Assembly: GCF_003711805.1 (NCBI RefSeq)
Contig: NZ_QXCP01000005.1
Location: forward strand, 248,001 to 312,000
Reading direction: 5' to 3'
From: Brachybacterium sp. EE-P12
GTDB taxonomy: Bacteria; Actinomycetota; Actinomycetes; Actinomycetales; Dermabacteraceae
Length of the DNA stretch: 64,000 nucleotides
The notes below the pieces were generated by a model, which was not told where the DNA came from, searched no databases, and saw nothing but the letters and a program-made list of their open reading frames with translations. This document shows positions 16,113-25,297 of this stretch, piece after piece (position 1 is the stretch's first letter; every line of letters starts with the position of its first letter). A program made the translations under genes and the position numbers.

Positions 16113-16118
16113 TATCCT
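16113..16118 (+). promoter_or_regulatory. -10 box of glgC, leaderless arrangement
   Basis: TATCCT, six bases, then ATG 16125. A GTGACG at 16091-16096 with a 16-base spacer is a reasonable -35. No ribosome site is visible before the ATG. Confidence 0.55.
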
Positions 16119-16124
16119 CGCACC

Positions 16125-17362
<1,238 letters not shown>

Positions 17363-17366
<4 letters not shown>

Positions 17367-18043
17367 GCGCCGCAGCTGCCGAGACCGCCGCGACCTCCCT
17401 CGCGAACGGTCTGCTCGTCTCCGACGTCGACTCGACCTTCCTCACCCAGGAGGTGATCGAGCTGGTCGCCGATCACGCCGGGGTGCGCGCCGAGGTCGAG
17501 GAGATCACCACCGCTGCGATGCGGGGCGAGCTCGACTTCGCCGCCTCGCTGCGGGCCCGCGTCGCCCTGCTCGAGGGGCTCGAGGAGTCGGTGCTCGCCA
17601 CCGTCCGCTCCTCCCTCGTCCCCACCCCCGGCGCGCTCGAGCTGATCCGCCGCGCGAAGGCCGCGGGCTGGGTGACCGCCCTGGTCTCCGGCGGGTTCCA
17701 CGAGGTGATCGACGAGCTCGCCGCCGAAGCGGGGATCGACCACGTCCGCGCGAACCGCTTCGAGATCGCGGACGGCCGCTTCACCGGGAGGGTCTCCGGT
17801 CCGATCATCGACGGGCAGGCCAAGCGCCGCACCCTCGAGGAGCTCGCCGCCCGCCACGGAGTTCCCGTCGCGCGGATCGTCGCGATGGGCGACGGCGCGA
17901 ACGACCGCGAGATGCTCGGCGCCGCGGGCACCGGCATCGCGTTCCGGGCCAAGCCTGCGCTGCGCGAGATCGCCGATGTCGTCCTGGACGGCGAGTCGCT
18001 GCTGGATGCCTGGCCCCATCTGGAGGCCGCGGCCACCCGGTGA
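17363..18043 (+). CDS. serB: Phosphoserine phosphatase
   Basis: A 226-residue HAD-family phosphatase for the last step of serine biosynthesis. Motif I is SDVDSTFLT (nucleophile Asp21, acid Asp23), motif [12 protein letters not shown], and motif [14 protein letters not shown] with [13 protein letters not shown]. There is no N-terminal ACT domain, so this is the short form. The GTG start overlaps the glgC stop by four bases, placing serB in the glgC transcript. A 10-bp hairpin follows 16 bases after the stop. Confidence 0.9.
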
Positions 18044-18058
18044 CCTGTGAGGCGCTGC

Positions 18059-18085
18059 GCTCGGCGGCCTGCTGCGCCGCCGAGC
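18059..18085. terminator. Bidirectional hairpin between serB and sixA
   Basis: GCTCGGCGGC and GCCGCCGAGC form a perfect 10-bp stem with a 7-base loop between two converging genes. There is no U-tract, as is common in high-GC actinobacteria. Confidence 0.7.
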
Positions 18086-18613
18086 TCAGGGGCGGACGAT
18101 GGTGTGCAGCGTGAGCGACTCCTCGACGAGCCGGTCCCAGCCGGGCAGGGAGCCGGAGAGCACGGCCATCGCTCCGGTCGGCATCCCGATCCGGGCCTGC
18201 GCGGCGGCGCCCGCATCGGACTCGTCGTCGGCCAGCAGCGCGGTCAGCGAGGAGATGGTGGGCTCGTGGCCGATGACCATCACGACCGGCTCCTGCGCGT
18301 CGAGGCTGTGGAGCAGCGCGAGCAGCTCGGAGGGGCCGGCGGTGTAGATCTCCTCGTGCTCGGTGACCGTGCCGTCGAAGTCCGGCATCTGCGAGCGGAC
18401 CGCCTCCCAGGTCTCCTCGGTCCGGGTGGAGTCCGAGACCAGCACCCGGGAGACGCGCACGTTCTGCGCGGCGAGGTACTCGCCCACCAGACGGGCCTGG
18501 GACTTCCCGCGCTCGGCCAGGGGGCGCTCGTGATCGATCTGGCCGGAGCTGTTCTCCGCCTTGCCGTGGCGCATCAGGAGCAGCAGACGACTGGCGGGGT
18601 CGGAGGAGGACAT
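18086..18613 (-). CDS. SixA-type phosphohistidine phosphatase / histidine phosphatase family
   Basis: A 175-residue single-domain histidine phosphatase. The catalytic RHG is at residues 15-17 (LLLLMRHGKAE), followed by ERPLAERGKSQA, SDSTRTEETWEA and the second His in MVIGHEPTISSL, the short SixA-like arrangement. Substrates of this group range from phosphohistidine proteins to small phosphoesters. It lies downstream of fabG on the same strand with a 45-base gap. No transport or signalling partner is nearby to suggest a substrate. Confidence 0.82.
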   Translation of the reverse strand: MSSSDPASRLLLLMRHGKAENSSGQIDHERPLAERGKSQARLVGEYLAAQNVRVSRVLVSDSTRTEETWEAVRSQMPDFDGTVTEHEEIYTAGPSELLALLHSLDAQEPVVMVIGHEPTISSLTALLADDESDAGAAAQARIGMPTGAMAVLSGSLPGWDRLVEESLTLHTIVRP

Positions 18614-18658
18614 CGGGGTGGGTTCACGCCTTCACGGTCGAGCGGTTCCGGTCGGGGA

Positions 18659-19384
18659 TCAGTGTCCCATGCCCAGTCCGCCGTCGACGGGGATCACGGC
18701 CCCGGAGATGTAGGCGGCGTCGTCGCCGGCGAGGAAGGCCACGACGCGTGCGACCTCCTCCGGATCGGCGAAGCGACCGGCGGGGATCGCGGAGAGATAG
18801 GTGGACTGGAGATCCTCGGAGAGCTGCTGGGTCATCTCGGTGTCGATGTAGCCGGGGGCGACGACGTTCGCGGTGATGCCGCGAGAGCCCAGCTCGCGGG
18901 TCAGCGCACGCGCGAGGCCGATGAGGCCGGACTTCGAGGCCGCGTAGTTGACCTGTCCGGGCGAGCCGTACAGCCCCACCACGGAGCTGATCAGCACGAT
19001 CCGGCCCTTCTTCTTGCGGACCATGGACTTGATCACGCGCTGCACCGTGCGGAAGGTCCCGGAGAGGTTGGTGTCCAGCACCTTCTCGAAGGAGTCGTCG
19101 CTCATGCGCAGCAGCAGCTGGTCGTCGGTGATGCCGGCGTTCGCGACGAGGACCTCGATCGGCCCGTGCTCGGCCTCGGCGGCCTTGATCGCGGCGGTGA
19201 GGCTGTCGCCGTCGGTGACGTCGGCGGCGACGGTGAGCGCGCCCTCGGGACCGCCGGCGCCGGAGCGGCTGGTCACGGCCACCTTGTCGCCGCGGCGCAG
19301 GAACTCCTCGGCGATCGACCGGCCGATGCCGCGATTGCCTCCCGTGACCAGGACGCTGCGCGGCTCGAGGGTGCTCTGGGTCAT
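18659..19384 (-). CDS. fabG: 3-oxoacyl-ACP reductase (FabG, SDR family)
   Basis: A 241-residue short-chain dehydrogenase. VTGGNRGIGRSIAEEF (about residues 12-27) is the cofactor G-x3-G-x-G; NAGITDD, ISSVVGLYG and YAASKSGL give the Asn-Ser-Tyr-Lys catalytic set; NVVAPGYIDTEMTQ follows. Length and motifs fit FabG, which reduces 3-oxoacyl-ACP with NADPH. Start 19384 is supported by GAAGGAG just upstream; a longer reading frame to 19537 has no ribosome site. No other fatty-acid gene is adjacent, so another SDR substrate remains possible. Confidence 0.85.
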   Translation of the reverse strand: MTQSTLEPRSVLVTGGNRGIGRSIAEEFLRRGDKVAVTSRSGAGGPEGALTVAADVTDGDSLTAAIKAAEAEHGPIEVLVANAGITDDQLLLRMSDDSFEKVLDTNLSGTFRTVQRVIKSMVRKKKGRIVLISSVVGLYGSPGQVNYAASKSGLIGLARALTRELGSRGITANVVAPGYIDTEMTQQLSEDLQSTYLSAIPAGRFADPEEVARVVAFLAGDDAAYISGAVIPVDGGLGMGH

Positions 19385-19538
19385 GCGGACTCCTTCGTGA
19401 CGGGGCGGCGGCGAGCTGTGCGACAGCACGGGGCGGCGACGCCCGGAGATGGGTGTGTGCTCTACGATACGGGGCGAGAGAGCGTCGGGACCCGAGGGGG
19501 GACCCGTCCACGACAACAGCTCCGGAAGGTGCCGCACG

Positions 19539-21098
19539 ATGGCCTATCGCTTCAATCCGCCGCCGAACTGGCCGATCGACGATCCGAGCTGGACGCCGCC
19601 GCCGGGCTGGCAGCCGGATCCGTCATGGGGCCCGGCGCCGGAGGGGTGGAACTTCTGGATCGCGGCCGAGGACGCCCCGGCCGCGGAGCCGGCCGACGAG
19701 CAGCAGGGCGCGGCGCACTCCGGCGAGGCCGCCGGCGATCCGGAGCTGGAGCGCACGCACGTCGCGCAGCAGCCCGAGCAGCCCGTGAGCACCGATGCCG
19801 CAGCCGGGCAGCAGGGCGCGACAGGACACAGCCAGGAGCAGGGATCGACGGGACAGTACGGCGCGCTCAGCCCCTACGGCCCCGCCCCGACGACGGACGG
19901 CGCCGCGGACGCGCAGACCTCCCCCGCCCCCGAGGCGCAGGCTCCTGCCCCCGCGCAGCAGCCGGCCGCCGCCGAGGACGACGCGACCCACGTCGCGGGC
20001 ACCGGGGAGACCGCGCAGGGATCGTCCGAGACCGCCGAGCACAGCGGTCCGGATCGCGAGGCGGACCTCGCCCAGCAGGCCCCGTACGAGTCCGCCGCGC
20101 CCGCCGCGCCGACATACGACCGTCAGCAGGTCGGAGACGACTCGGCACACGGCCAGCAGGCCGCGGCCCCGCAGGGCTACGACCAGGCCACCCCCGCCGC
20201 CCAGGGCGCCCAGGGCTACGGGCAGGCCTCCCCCGCCGACTACGGCGCACAGGGCTACGACCAGCCCGCTCCTGCGCCGGGCTACGACCAGGGCGCTCCC
20301 GCTGCGGGCTACGGGCAGGCCACCCCCGCGCCGGGACACGCGCAGGGCTCCCCCGCCGACTACGGCGCGCAGGGCTACGGCCAGGGCTCCCCGTCGGGCG
20401 ACCCCGGCGCGGCGTGGCCCGTCTCGACAGGCGCGGAACCGCCGAAGAAGGGGGTCTTCCAGCGCTTCTGGTGGGTGGGCTGCATCATCCTCCTGGTCCT
20501 CGCCCTCGTGATCGCGATCATCGGCGGCGTGATCCTGCTGAACCGCGGCGGCGACGAGCCGACGAGCGGCGGGGCCGCCACCACGCAGGAGGAGACCTCC
20601 GACGGCGAGCAGACCACCGACGAGGAGACGACGGACGACGAGGCCGGCGAGCCCCAGCCGACCCCGACGGACCTCGCCACGATCGACGCCTCCGCGGAGG
20701 AGGTCGACATCGTCGGCGCCGACGGCGCGGGCACGATGGCCGTGCACATGACCTACACGCCCGCCGAGGACCTCAAGAACGAGTACGGCGAGCCCGTCGA
20801 GGCCGGCGAGCAGGGCGACTACCTGGTGGTCACCGCGAAGCTCACCGTCACCGAGGGCACCTTCGAGGGCCTGAACCCGTTCCAGTTCGCCGTGAAGACG
20901 CCCTACGGCGGCGCGGTCGACCCGGCCGGTGCCTCCTACAGCCTCAAGGGCTCCGGCGTGGGCTTCACCCCGGAGAACGGCTTCTCCACCGGGGACGAGT
21001 ACACGATGACGATGCTGTTCGACGTCAAGCGCGCAGGCGACAACACCCTCGAGTTCGACTCCCGCGCCGACACCTACTCCTGGGACGTCCCTGCGTGA
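19539..21098 (+). CDS. Membrane protein: N-terminal Pro/Trp motif, low-complexity region, TM helix, DUF4352-like domain
   Basis: A 519-residue protein in four parts. Residues 1-40 carry FNPPPNWPIDDPSW and WGPAPEGWNFW. Residues ~45-300 are Gln/Ala/Pro rich, with a degenerate G-Y-G/D-Q-x-x-P repeat towards the end. A single transmembrane helix (FWWVGCIILLVLALVIAIIG) follows. The outside part has a Thr/Glu stalk and then a beta-rich domain with DYLVVTAKLTVTEGTFEGLNPFQF, like secreted DUF4352-type domains. Topology is N-in, C-out by inference. Function unknown. It shares its N-terminal motif with the next, overlapping gene. TACGAT at 19464-19469 may be the -10. Confidence 0.75.
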   Translation: MAYRFNPPPNWPIDDPSWTPPPGWQPDPSWGPAPEGWNFWIAAEDAPAAEPADEQQGAAHSGEAAGDPELERTHVAQQPEQPVSTDAAAGQQGATGHSQEQGSTGQYGALSPYGPAPTTDGAADAQTSPAPEAQAPAPAQQPAAAEDDATHVAGTGETAQGSSETAEHSGPDREADLAQQAPYESAAPAAPTYDRQQVGDDSAHGQQAAAPQGYDQATPAAQGAQGYGQASPADYGAQGYDQPAPAPGYDQGAPAAGYGQATPAPGHAQGSPADYGAQGYGQGSPSGDPGAAWPVSTGAEPPKKGVFQRFWWVGCIILLVLALVIAIIGGVILLNRGGDEPTSGGAATTQEETSDGEQTTDEETTDDEAGEPQPTPTDLATIDASAEEVDIVGADGAGTMAVHMTYTPAEDLKNEYGEPVEAGEQGDYLVVTAKLTVTEGTFEGLNPFQFAVKTPYGGAVDPAGASYSLKGSGVGFTPENGFSTGDEYTMTMLFDVKRAGDNTLEFDSRADTYSWDVPA

Positions 21099-21607
21099 CC
21101 TCCTCCCAGCGCTTCAACCCCCCGCCGAACTGGCCCGAGCCCCCGCATGACGCGTGGGTGCCGCCGGCGGACTTCCGGCCTGGTCCCGGCTGGGGACCGG
21201 TGCCGGCGGGGTGGAGGCTCTGGACGACGGACCCGTCCGAGGCGCGCGGCGCCGCCCCGCTGCAGGACTCCGAGGACGTCCCCGCCAGCGGCGCCCGCCC
21301 TCGACAGCGGGTCGAGCAGTACCCGGTCGCCGTGCTGAACCCCGGGATGTGGACCGACAACCACCTCCAGGACGAGGACTACGGCTTCCCGCCCGCACCC
21401 CAGCGCCGTGACCGCCCTCGGCTGCGGCTGGGCATGACGATCACCGCCACCGCGCTCGGTCTGCTGCTGACCGCGCTGACGGTGCTGCTCTTCGTGGGGA
21501 TGGTGCGGTTCGGGATCGAGGACCTCACCGGCGTGCTCGAGGAGTCCGCCGGGTATCTCCGCACCTTCGGGATCGGGACGGGCGCCACGGCACCGGATCG
21601 CGGATGA
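21095..21607 (+). CDS. Small membrane protein with the same N-terminal Pro/Trp motif
   Basis: A 170-residue protein starting at a GTG that overlaps the previous stop (GTGA). SQRFNPPPNWPEPPHDAW and PGWGPVPAGWRLW repeat the N-terminal motif of the preceding protein, so the two share a module. One transmembrane helix follows near residue 120 (MTITATALGLLLTALTVLLFVG) and a short tail. No catalytic motif. The shared module suggests a common cytoplasmic partner; that is inference. Confidence 0.72.
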   Translation: MTSSQRFNPPPNWPEPPHDAWVPPADFRPGPGWGPVPAGWRLWTTDPSEARGAAPLQDSEDVPASGARPRQRVEQYPVAVLNPGMWTDNHLQDEDYGFPPAPQRRDRPRLRLGMTITATALGLLLTALTVLLFVGMVRFGIEDLTGVLEESAGYLRTFGIGTGATAPDRG

Positions 21608-22539
21608 CCGACCGCTCCCCCGGTGTCCGTGCCGCGCGCCGACGCCTGCTGCTCTCCCGCGAGACCCTGCTCGGGCTCCTGCTCGTGCTCGTCCTCGCCG
21701 CCGCGTGCGTGCTCCTGGGCCTGTGGCAGTTCGGACGCTTCGAGGGCAAGCGCGACAGCGCCCAGGTGATCGAGGCGAACTACGATGCCGCCCCCGTGCC
21801 GCTCGAGGACGTTCTGCCCGACCATGACGCGCCCCTCACGGAGGACCAGGAATGGACTCCCGTGCAGCTGCAGGGCAGCTACTGCACCGAGCCCGGCTGC
21901 GTGGTCTACGTGCGCAACCGCCAGCTCTCCGGCGAGGTCGGCTTCTGGCAGCTCGCCCCGTTCCGCGCCGAGGACGGCACGACCCTCCTGGTCGTGCGCG
22001 GATGGGTGCCCGAGGACTCCGCCGAGTCCGTCCCGGACGACGCCCCGCCCGTCCCCGACGGGGAGCTCACCGTCACGGCCCGGCTGCGCCCGGCCGAACC
22101 TGTGCTGGACCGGGCCCCGCTCGAAGGCCAGGCGCACTCCGTGAACCCGCCTCAGATCGCCCAGCAGCTCGAGCTGGAGGACCCCGACCTGGTCACCGGC
22201 GCCTACGGAGAGCTCGCCGCGGAGCAGCCCGAGGCCGAGCGCCCCCGGGCGCTGCCCGCGCCGGACACCGGCCTCGGCCCCCACCTCTCCTACGCCTTCC
22301 AGTGGTGGATCTTCGCGCTGTTCTTCCCCGGCGCGCTCGTCGTGCGCGTGCGCCGCCAGCTCCAGGACCTCGACCACGAGGAGGCAGACCGCCGGAGCGA
22401 TGACGGGACCGTGCCGTCGAGCGCCGAGGACACCGACCCGGACACCACAGGACATCGTCCCCGCCGCACGGTGCGCCCGCGCCGCCGGGGACTGGACGAG
22501 GAGGAAGAGGATGCCCTCATCGACAAGCAGCAGCCGTGA
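21604..22539 (+). CDS. SURF1-family protein
   Basis: A 311-residue membrane protein coupled by ATGA to the gene before it. The layout is that of SURF1: an N-terminal helix (LLGLLLVLVLAAACVLLGLWQFGRF, with the W-Q-x-x-R signature), a periplasmic domain with GSYCTEPGCVVYVRNRQL and TTLLVVRGWVP, and a C-terminal helix (SYAFQWWIFALFFPGALVV, containing the conserved YAFQW). SURF1 proteins help assemble heme-copper oxidase. A highly charged C-terminal tail of about 60 residues is extra. It overlaps the GDPD gene by 29 bases. Confidence 0.88.
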   Translation: MTDRSPGVRAARRRLLLSRETLLGLLLVLVLAAACVLLGLWQFGRFEGKRDSAQVIEANYDAAPVPLEDVLPDHDAPLTEDQEWTPVQLQGSYCTEPGCVVYVRNRQLSGEVGFWQLAPFRAEDGTTLLVVRGWVPEDSAESVPDDAPPVPDGELTVTARLRPAEPVLDRAPLEGQAHSVNPPQIAQQLELEDPDLVTGAYGELAAEQPEAERPRALPAPDTGLGPHLSYAFQWWIFALFFPGALVVRVRRQLQDLDHEEADRRSDDGTVPSSAEDTDPDTTGHRPRRTVRPRRRGLDEEEEDALIDKQQP

Positions 22540-23323
22540 CCGACGCCGCGCGCCGGACTCGCGCTTCCTGCCCGGCCCGCGCCCGCGACGCATCGCGCAC
22601 CGCGGGCTCGCCCTCGAGGCGCCCGAGAACACTCTCGGCGCCTTCCAGGCCGCCCTCGACGCCGGCGCGGACATGCTCGAGACCGACACCCGCGCCACGC
22701 GCGACGGCCTCGCCCTCGCCGTCCATGACGAGGACCTCGCGCGCGTGGCCGGGGACCCGCGCCGTATCGACGAGCTCAGCGCCCTGGAGGCCGGCGCGGT
22801 GCGCCTGCCCGGCGACGCCCGCCTGGCGATGCTCGAGGACGTGCTGGACACCTTCCGGGACGTCCCGATCAACATCGACGTGAAGACCCCCTCCGCGATC
22901 GGGCCGGCCGTGGCCGCCATCTCCCGGACCCGCAGCGCGGAGCGGGTGTGCATCGCCGGATTCGACGGGACCGTCGTGCGCCGCACGATCGCGACCCTGC
23001 GCGCCGCCACGGGCACGACCGCGGTGCGCAGCCCCGGACGGGGCGTGATCAGCCGATTCCTCGCCGCCCGGGCGATCGAGGCCCCGCTGGCGGTGACGGA
23101 CCGCATGCTCGCCCCCTACGGCGCGCTGCAGGTCCCGCCCGAGCACCGCGGCGTCCCCATCGTGACCCCCGCGACCGTCGCCGCCGCGCACCACGCGGGC
23201 TGCGAGGTGCACGTGTGGACGATCGACGACCCCGTGACCATGCAGGATCTGCTGGTCAAGGGCGTGGATGGTATCATCACCAATCGCGTCGACCTGCTCT
23301 CCGAGCTGCTCGACGGCGCCTGA
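22511..23323 (+). CDS. Glycerophosphodiester phosphodiesterase
   Basis: A 270-residue GDPD-family TIM-barrel enzyme. RIAHRGLALEAPENTLGAF holds the catalytic His-Arg and the metal Glu-Asn; ETDTRATRDGLALAVHDEDLARV gives the metal Glu/Asp and second His; NIDVK and VHVWTIDDP complete the site. It hydrolyses glycerophosphodiesters to glycerol 3-phosphate and alcohol. The ATG at 22511 has GAGGAAGAGG just upstream and lies inside the end of the SURF1 gene. No signal peptide, so it is cytoplasmic. Confidence 0.87.
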   Translation: MPSSTSSSRDRRRAPDSRFLPGPRPRRIAHRGLALEAPENTLGAFQAALDAGADMLETDTRATRDGLALAVHDEDLARVAGDPRRIDELSALEAGAVRLPGDARLAMLEDVLDTFRDVPINIDVKTPSAIGPAVAAISRTRSAERVCIAGFDGTVVRRTIATLRAATGTTAVRSPGRGVISRFLAARAIEAPLAVTDRMLAPYGALQVPPEHRGVPIVTPATVAAAHHAGCEVHVWTIDDPVTMQDLLVKGVDGIITNRVDLLSELLDGA

Positions 23324-23345
23324 GCCTCGAGGGCCGCGCAGCTCC

Positions 23346-23373
23346 GGGAACATCTCCGGCCCGGCAGGCGTTG
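23346..23373 (+). promoter_or_regulatory. Sigma-R/SigH-like promoter upstream of rbpA
   Basis: GGGAAC (23346-23351), 18 bases, GTTG (23370-23373) matches the GGAAT-N18/19-GTT pattern of sigma-R-class promoters, which are known to drive rbpA in Streptomyces. The leader to the ATG would be about 75-80 bases. Confidence 0.6.
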
Positions 23374-23457
23374 ACATCTCCGGATGCCACCACTCCACAG
23401 ACCTCACCGGACAGCACACCGTCCGGTACCCCATCCCCGGCAGGAAGCGAGAACCGC

Positions 23458-23808
23458 ATGAACAGCCGCAGCCTGCGAGGCACCCGACTGGGCTCCCTCT
23501 CCATGGAGACCGACGAGGGCGTGCTCGCCGCACCGCGCCAGGAGGCGATCTACGACTGCCCGAACGGGCACCACATCGTCCTCCCCTTCTCGGTGGAGGC
23601 CGACGTCCCGGCCGTATGGGAGTGCCGCTGCGGTCAGACCGCAGTGCTGCGCGACCACGAGAAGCCCGAGGAGAAGCCCGGCAAGCCCGTGCGCACCCAC
23701 TGGGACATGCTGCTCGAGCGGCGCAGCGAGGAGGACCTCCAGGTCCTCCTGGACCAGCGCCTCGAGCTGCTGCGGGCCGGCAAGCTGCACCAGCGCCGGA
23801 ACCTCTGA
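23458..23808 (+). CDS. rbpA: RNA polymerase-binding protein RbpA
   Basis: A 116-residue actinobacterial transcription factor that binds RNA polymerase and group 1/2 sigma factors and stabilises open complexes. The N-terminus (MNSRSLRGTRLGSLSMETDE) is the core-binding tail and basic linker. The zinc-type core has YDCPNGH and WECRCG, three Cys and His. The C-terminal helix THWDMLLERRSEEDLQVLLD is the sigma-interaction domain. GGAAG precedes the ATG. The upstream sigma-R-like promoter suggests induction by thiol stress. A very strong hairpin follows. Confidence 0.95.
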   Translation: MNSRSLRGTRLGSLSMETDEGVLAAPRQEAIYDCPNGHHIVLPFSVEADVPAVWECRCGQTAVLRDHEKPEEKPGKPVRTHWDMLLERRSEEDLQVLLDQRLELLRAGKLHQRRNL

Positions 23809-23838
23809 GCAGTCGGTCCGGCCGTCCAGCGGCGCCCC

Positions 23839-23889
23839 GACGAGGAGAGCCCCCGTCCACCGTTTCGGTGGACGGGGGCTCTCCTCGTC
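23839..23889. terminator. Strong bidirectional terminator between rbpA and fxsA
   Basis: A perfect 24-bp stem (left arm 23839-23862, right arm 23866-23889) with a TTT loop separates two converging genes. No U-tract is visible on either side. Confidence 0.85.
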
Positions 23890-23895
23890 AGCGCC

Positions 23896-24504
23896 TCACT
23901 CCGGCGACGGAGCGGGGTCCTGCACGATCATCGGCGGGGCGGATCCGTCGTCGCGGCGTCCTGCCGATCCTCGCGCGGGGTCCTCGCCGGTGCGGCGGCT
24001 GTCCAGGATGATCTCGCCGTCGATCACCCCGGAGCCGGAGCGTCGGTAGAGGACGGTGCGGGCCTGCGCGGAGCCGCTGCCCAGCCCCGTCGCGGCGACG
24101 GCGCGCTTCTGCACGGGCGTCAGCAGCAGCACGAGGGCGGCCAGGTCGGTGAGCAGCCCCGGGAAGAAGAACAGCAGCGCGGACAGCAGCGTGAACGCGG
24201 GGCGTGAGAGGTGGTCCTGCACGTCCCCGCTGCCGCGCACGGCCCGGACCAGGGAGCGCAGACGCACGAAGGACTGCTGCCCGGCGGCGACCAGCAGCGC
24301 GACGCCCACGAGCCAGCCGATCACGACGATCAGCACGGACCACCACAGGCTGGTGTTCACCCCGATGAGCACGAGGATCAGCAGCTCGAGCAGGCCCACC
24401 ACGACGATCAGGGCGGGCACGGCGCGGCCGAGGCGCGAGCGGCGGCGGGAGGTGTCGTCCGGGCGGCGGGAGGCCCCCGGGGTGCTGTGCGGAGAGCTCG
24501 TCAC
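23896..24504 (-). CDS. fxsA: FxsA-family membrane protein
   Basis: A 202-residue cytoplasmic-membrane protein. Two closely spaced hydrophobic segments (VPALIVVVGLLELLILVLIG and WWSVLIVVIGWLVGVALLVAAG) and a third at AFTLLSALLFFFPGLLTDLAALVLLLTPV give the FxsA pattern, including the conserved PGLLTD. The C-terminal tail is hydrophilic with RSGSGVIDGEIILD, which resembles the VIEGE/I-type ending of FxsA. The family's E. coli member affects phage T7 exclusion; the physiological role is unknown. GTG start. It lies downstream of ppm1, 34 bases away. Confidence 0.85.
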   Translation of the reverse strand: MTSSPHSTPGASRRPDDTSRRRSRLGRAVPALIVVVGLLELLILVLIGVNTSLWWSVLIVVIGWLVGVALLVAAGQQSFVRLRSLVRAVRGSGDVQDHLSRPAFTLLSALLFFFPGLLTDLAALVLLLTPVQKRAVAATGLGSGSAQARTVLYRRSGSGVIDGEIILDSRRTGEDPARGSAGRRDDGSAPPMIVQDPAPSPE

Positions 24505-24538
24505 GGCGGTTCCCTTCCTGGGAGAAGACCTCGCCAGG

Positions 24539-25297
24539 CTAGCGCAGGGCCTTGCGAAGCCGCTGGGTGCGGCGTGCGAGTCCCCAGAGCGTCACCCTCA
24601 CCAGCGCCTCGCGCACGATCGAGGAGGACATCTTGCTCGCGCCCTCGGTGCGCTCGTCGAAGTCGATCGGCACCTCCGCGATGACGGCGCCGAGGTCGCG
24701 GGCGCGGCGCGTCATGTCGACCTGGAAGCAGTAGCCCTGGGAGGCGATCTCCCCTTCCATGAGGCGCTCGAGCAGCTCGGCGCGGAAGACCCGGAAGCCG
24801 GCGGTCGCATCGGCGACGCCGAGACCCATGAGCGCGCGGACGTAGAGGTTCGCGCCGCGGGAGAGCAGTCGCCGGTGGGCGGGCCAGTCGTGCACGGCGC
24901 CGCCGGGCACCCAGCGCGAGCCGATCGCGAGGTCGGCGCCTCGCCGTACGCCCTCCAGCAGGCTCGGCAGCTGCTCCGGCCGGTGCGAGGCGTCGGCGTC
25001 CATCTCGACCAGCTGCTCGTAGCCCTGCTCGAGCCCCCACGCGAAGCCCGCGAGATAGGCGGGGCCGAGGCCCTGCTTGCCGGGGCGGTGCAGCACGTGG
25101 ACCGCCGGATCGGTGCGGGAGACCTCCTGCGCCCACTCCCCCGTCCCGTCGGGCGAGGCGTCGTCCACCACGAGCACGTGTGCGGCGGGCACCGCGCGCC
25201 GCAGCCGCTCGAGGGTGCCCGGCAGGGCCGCGCGCTCGTCGTAGGTGGGGATCACCACGAGCGTGGCCGGGAGCGGGGCGGTGGACGGGCGGGTCAT
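24539..25297 (-). CDS. ppm1: Polyprenol-phosphate mannosyltransferase (Ppm1/DPM1 type)
   Basis: A 252-residue GT2 enzyme that moves mannose from GDP-mannose to polyprenyl phosphate, feeding lipoglycan or glycoprotein mannosylation at the membrane. VVIPTYDERAALPGTLERL, VLVVDDASPDGTGEWA and LVEMDADASHRPEQLPSLL carry the nucleotide- and metal-binding acidic residues; GSRWVPGGAV and SQGYCFQVDMTRRA follow. No membrane helices, as in DPM1-type catalytic proteins. The ATG overlaps the lnt stop by four bases. In M. tuberculosis the two activities are fused as Ppm1; here they are separate genes in the same order. Confidence 0.9.
   Translation of the reverse strand: MTRPSTAPLPATLVVIPTYDERAALPGTLERLRRAVPAAHVLVVDDASPDGTGEWAQEVSRTDPAVHVLHRPGKQGLGPAYLAGFAWGLEQGYEQLVEMDADASHRPEQLPSLLEGVRRGADLAIGSRWVPGGAVHDWPAHRRLLSRGANLYVRALMGLGVADATAGFRVFRAELLERLMEGEIASQGYCFQVDMTRRARDLGAVIAEVPIDFDERTEGASKMSSSIVREALVRVTLWGLARRTQRLRKALR

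Noticed and set aside
23371-23399. TTGACA as a housekeeping -35 for rbpA
   Set aside because: The hexamer 17 bases downstream is TCCACA, a poor -10. The overlapping GGGAAC-N18-GTTG fits better, though a mixed promoter is not excluded.
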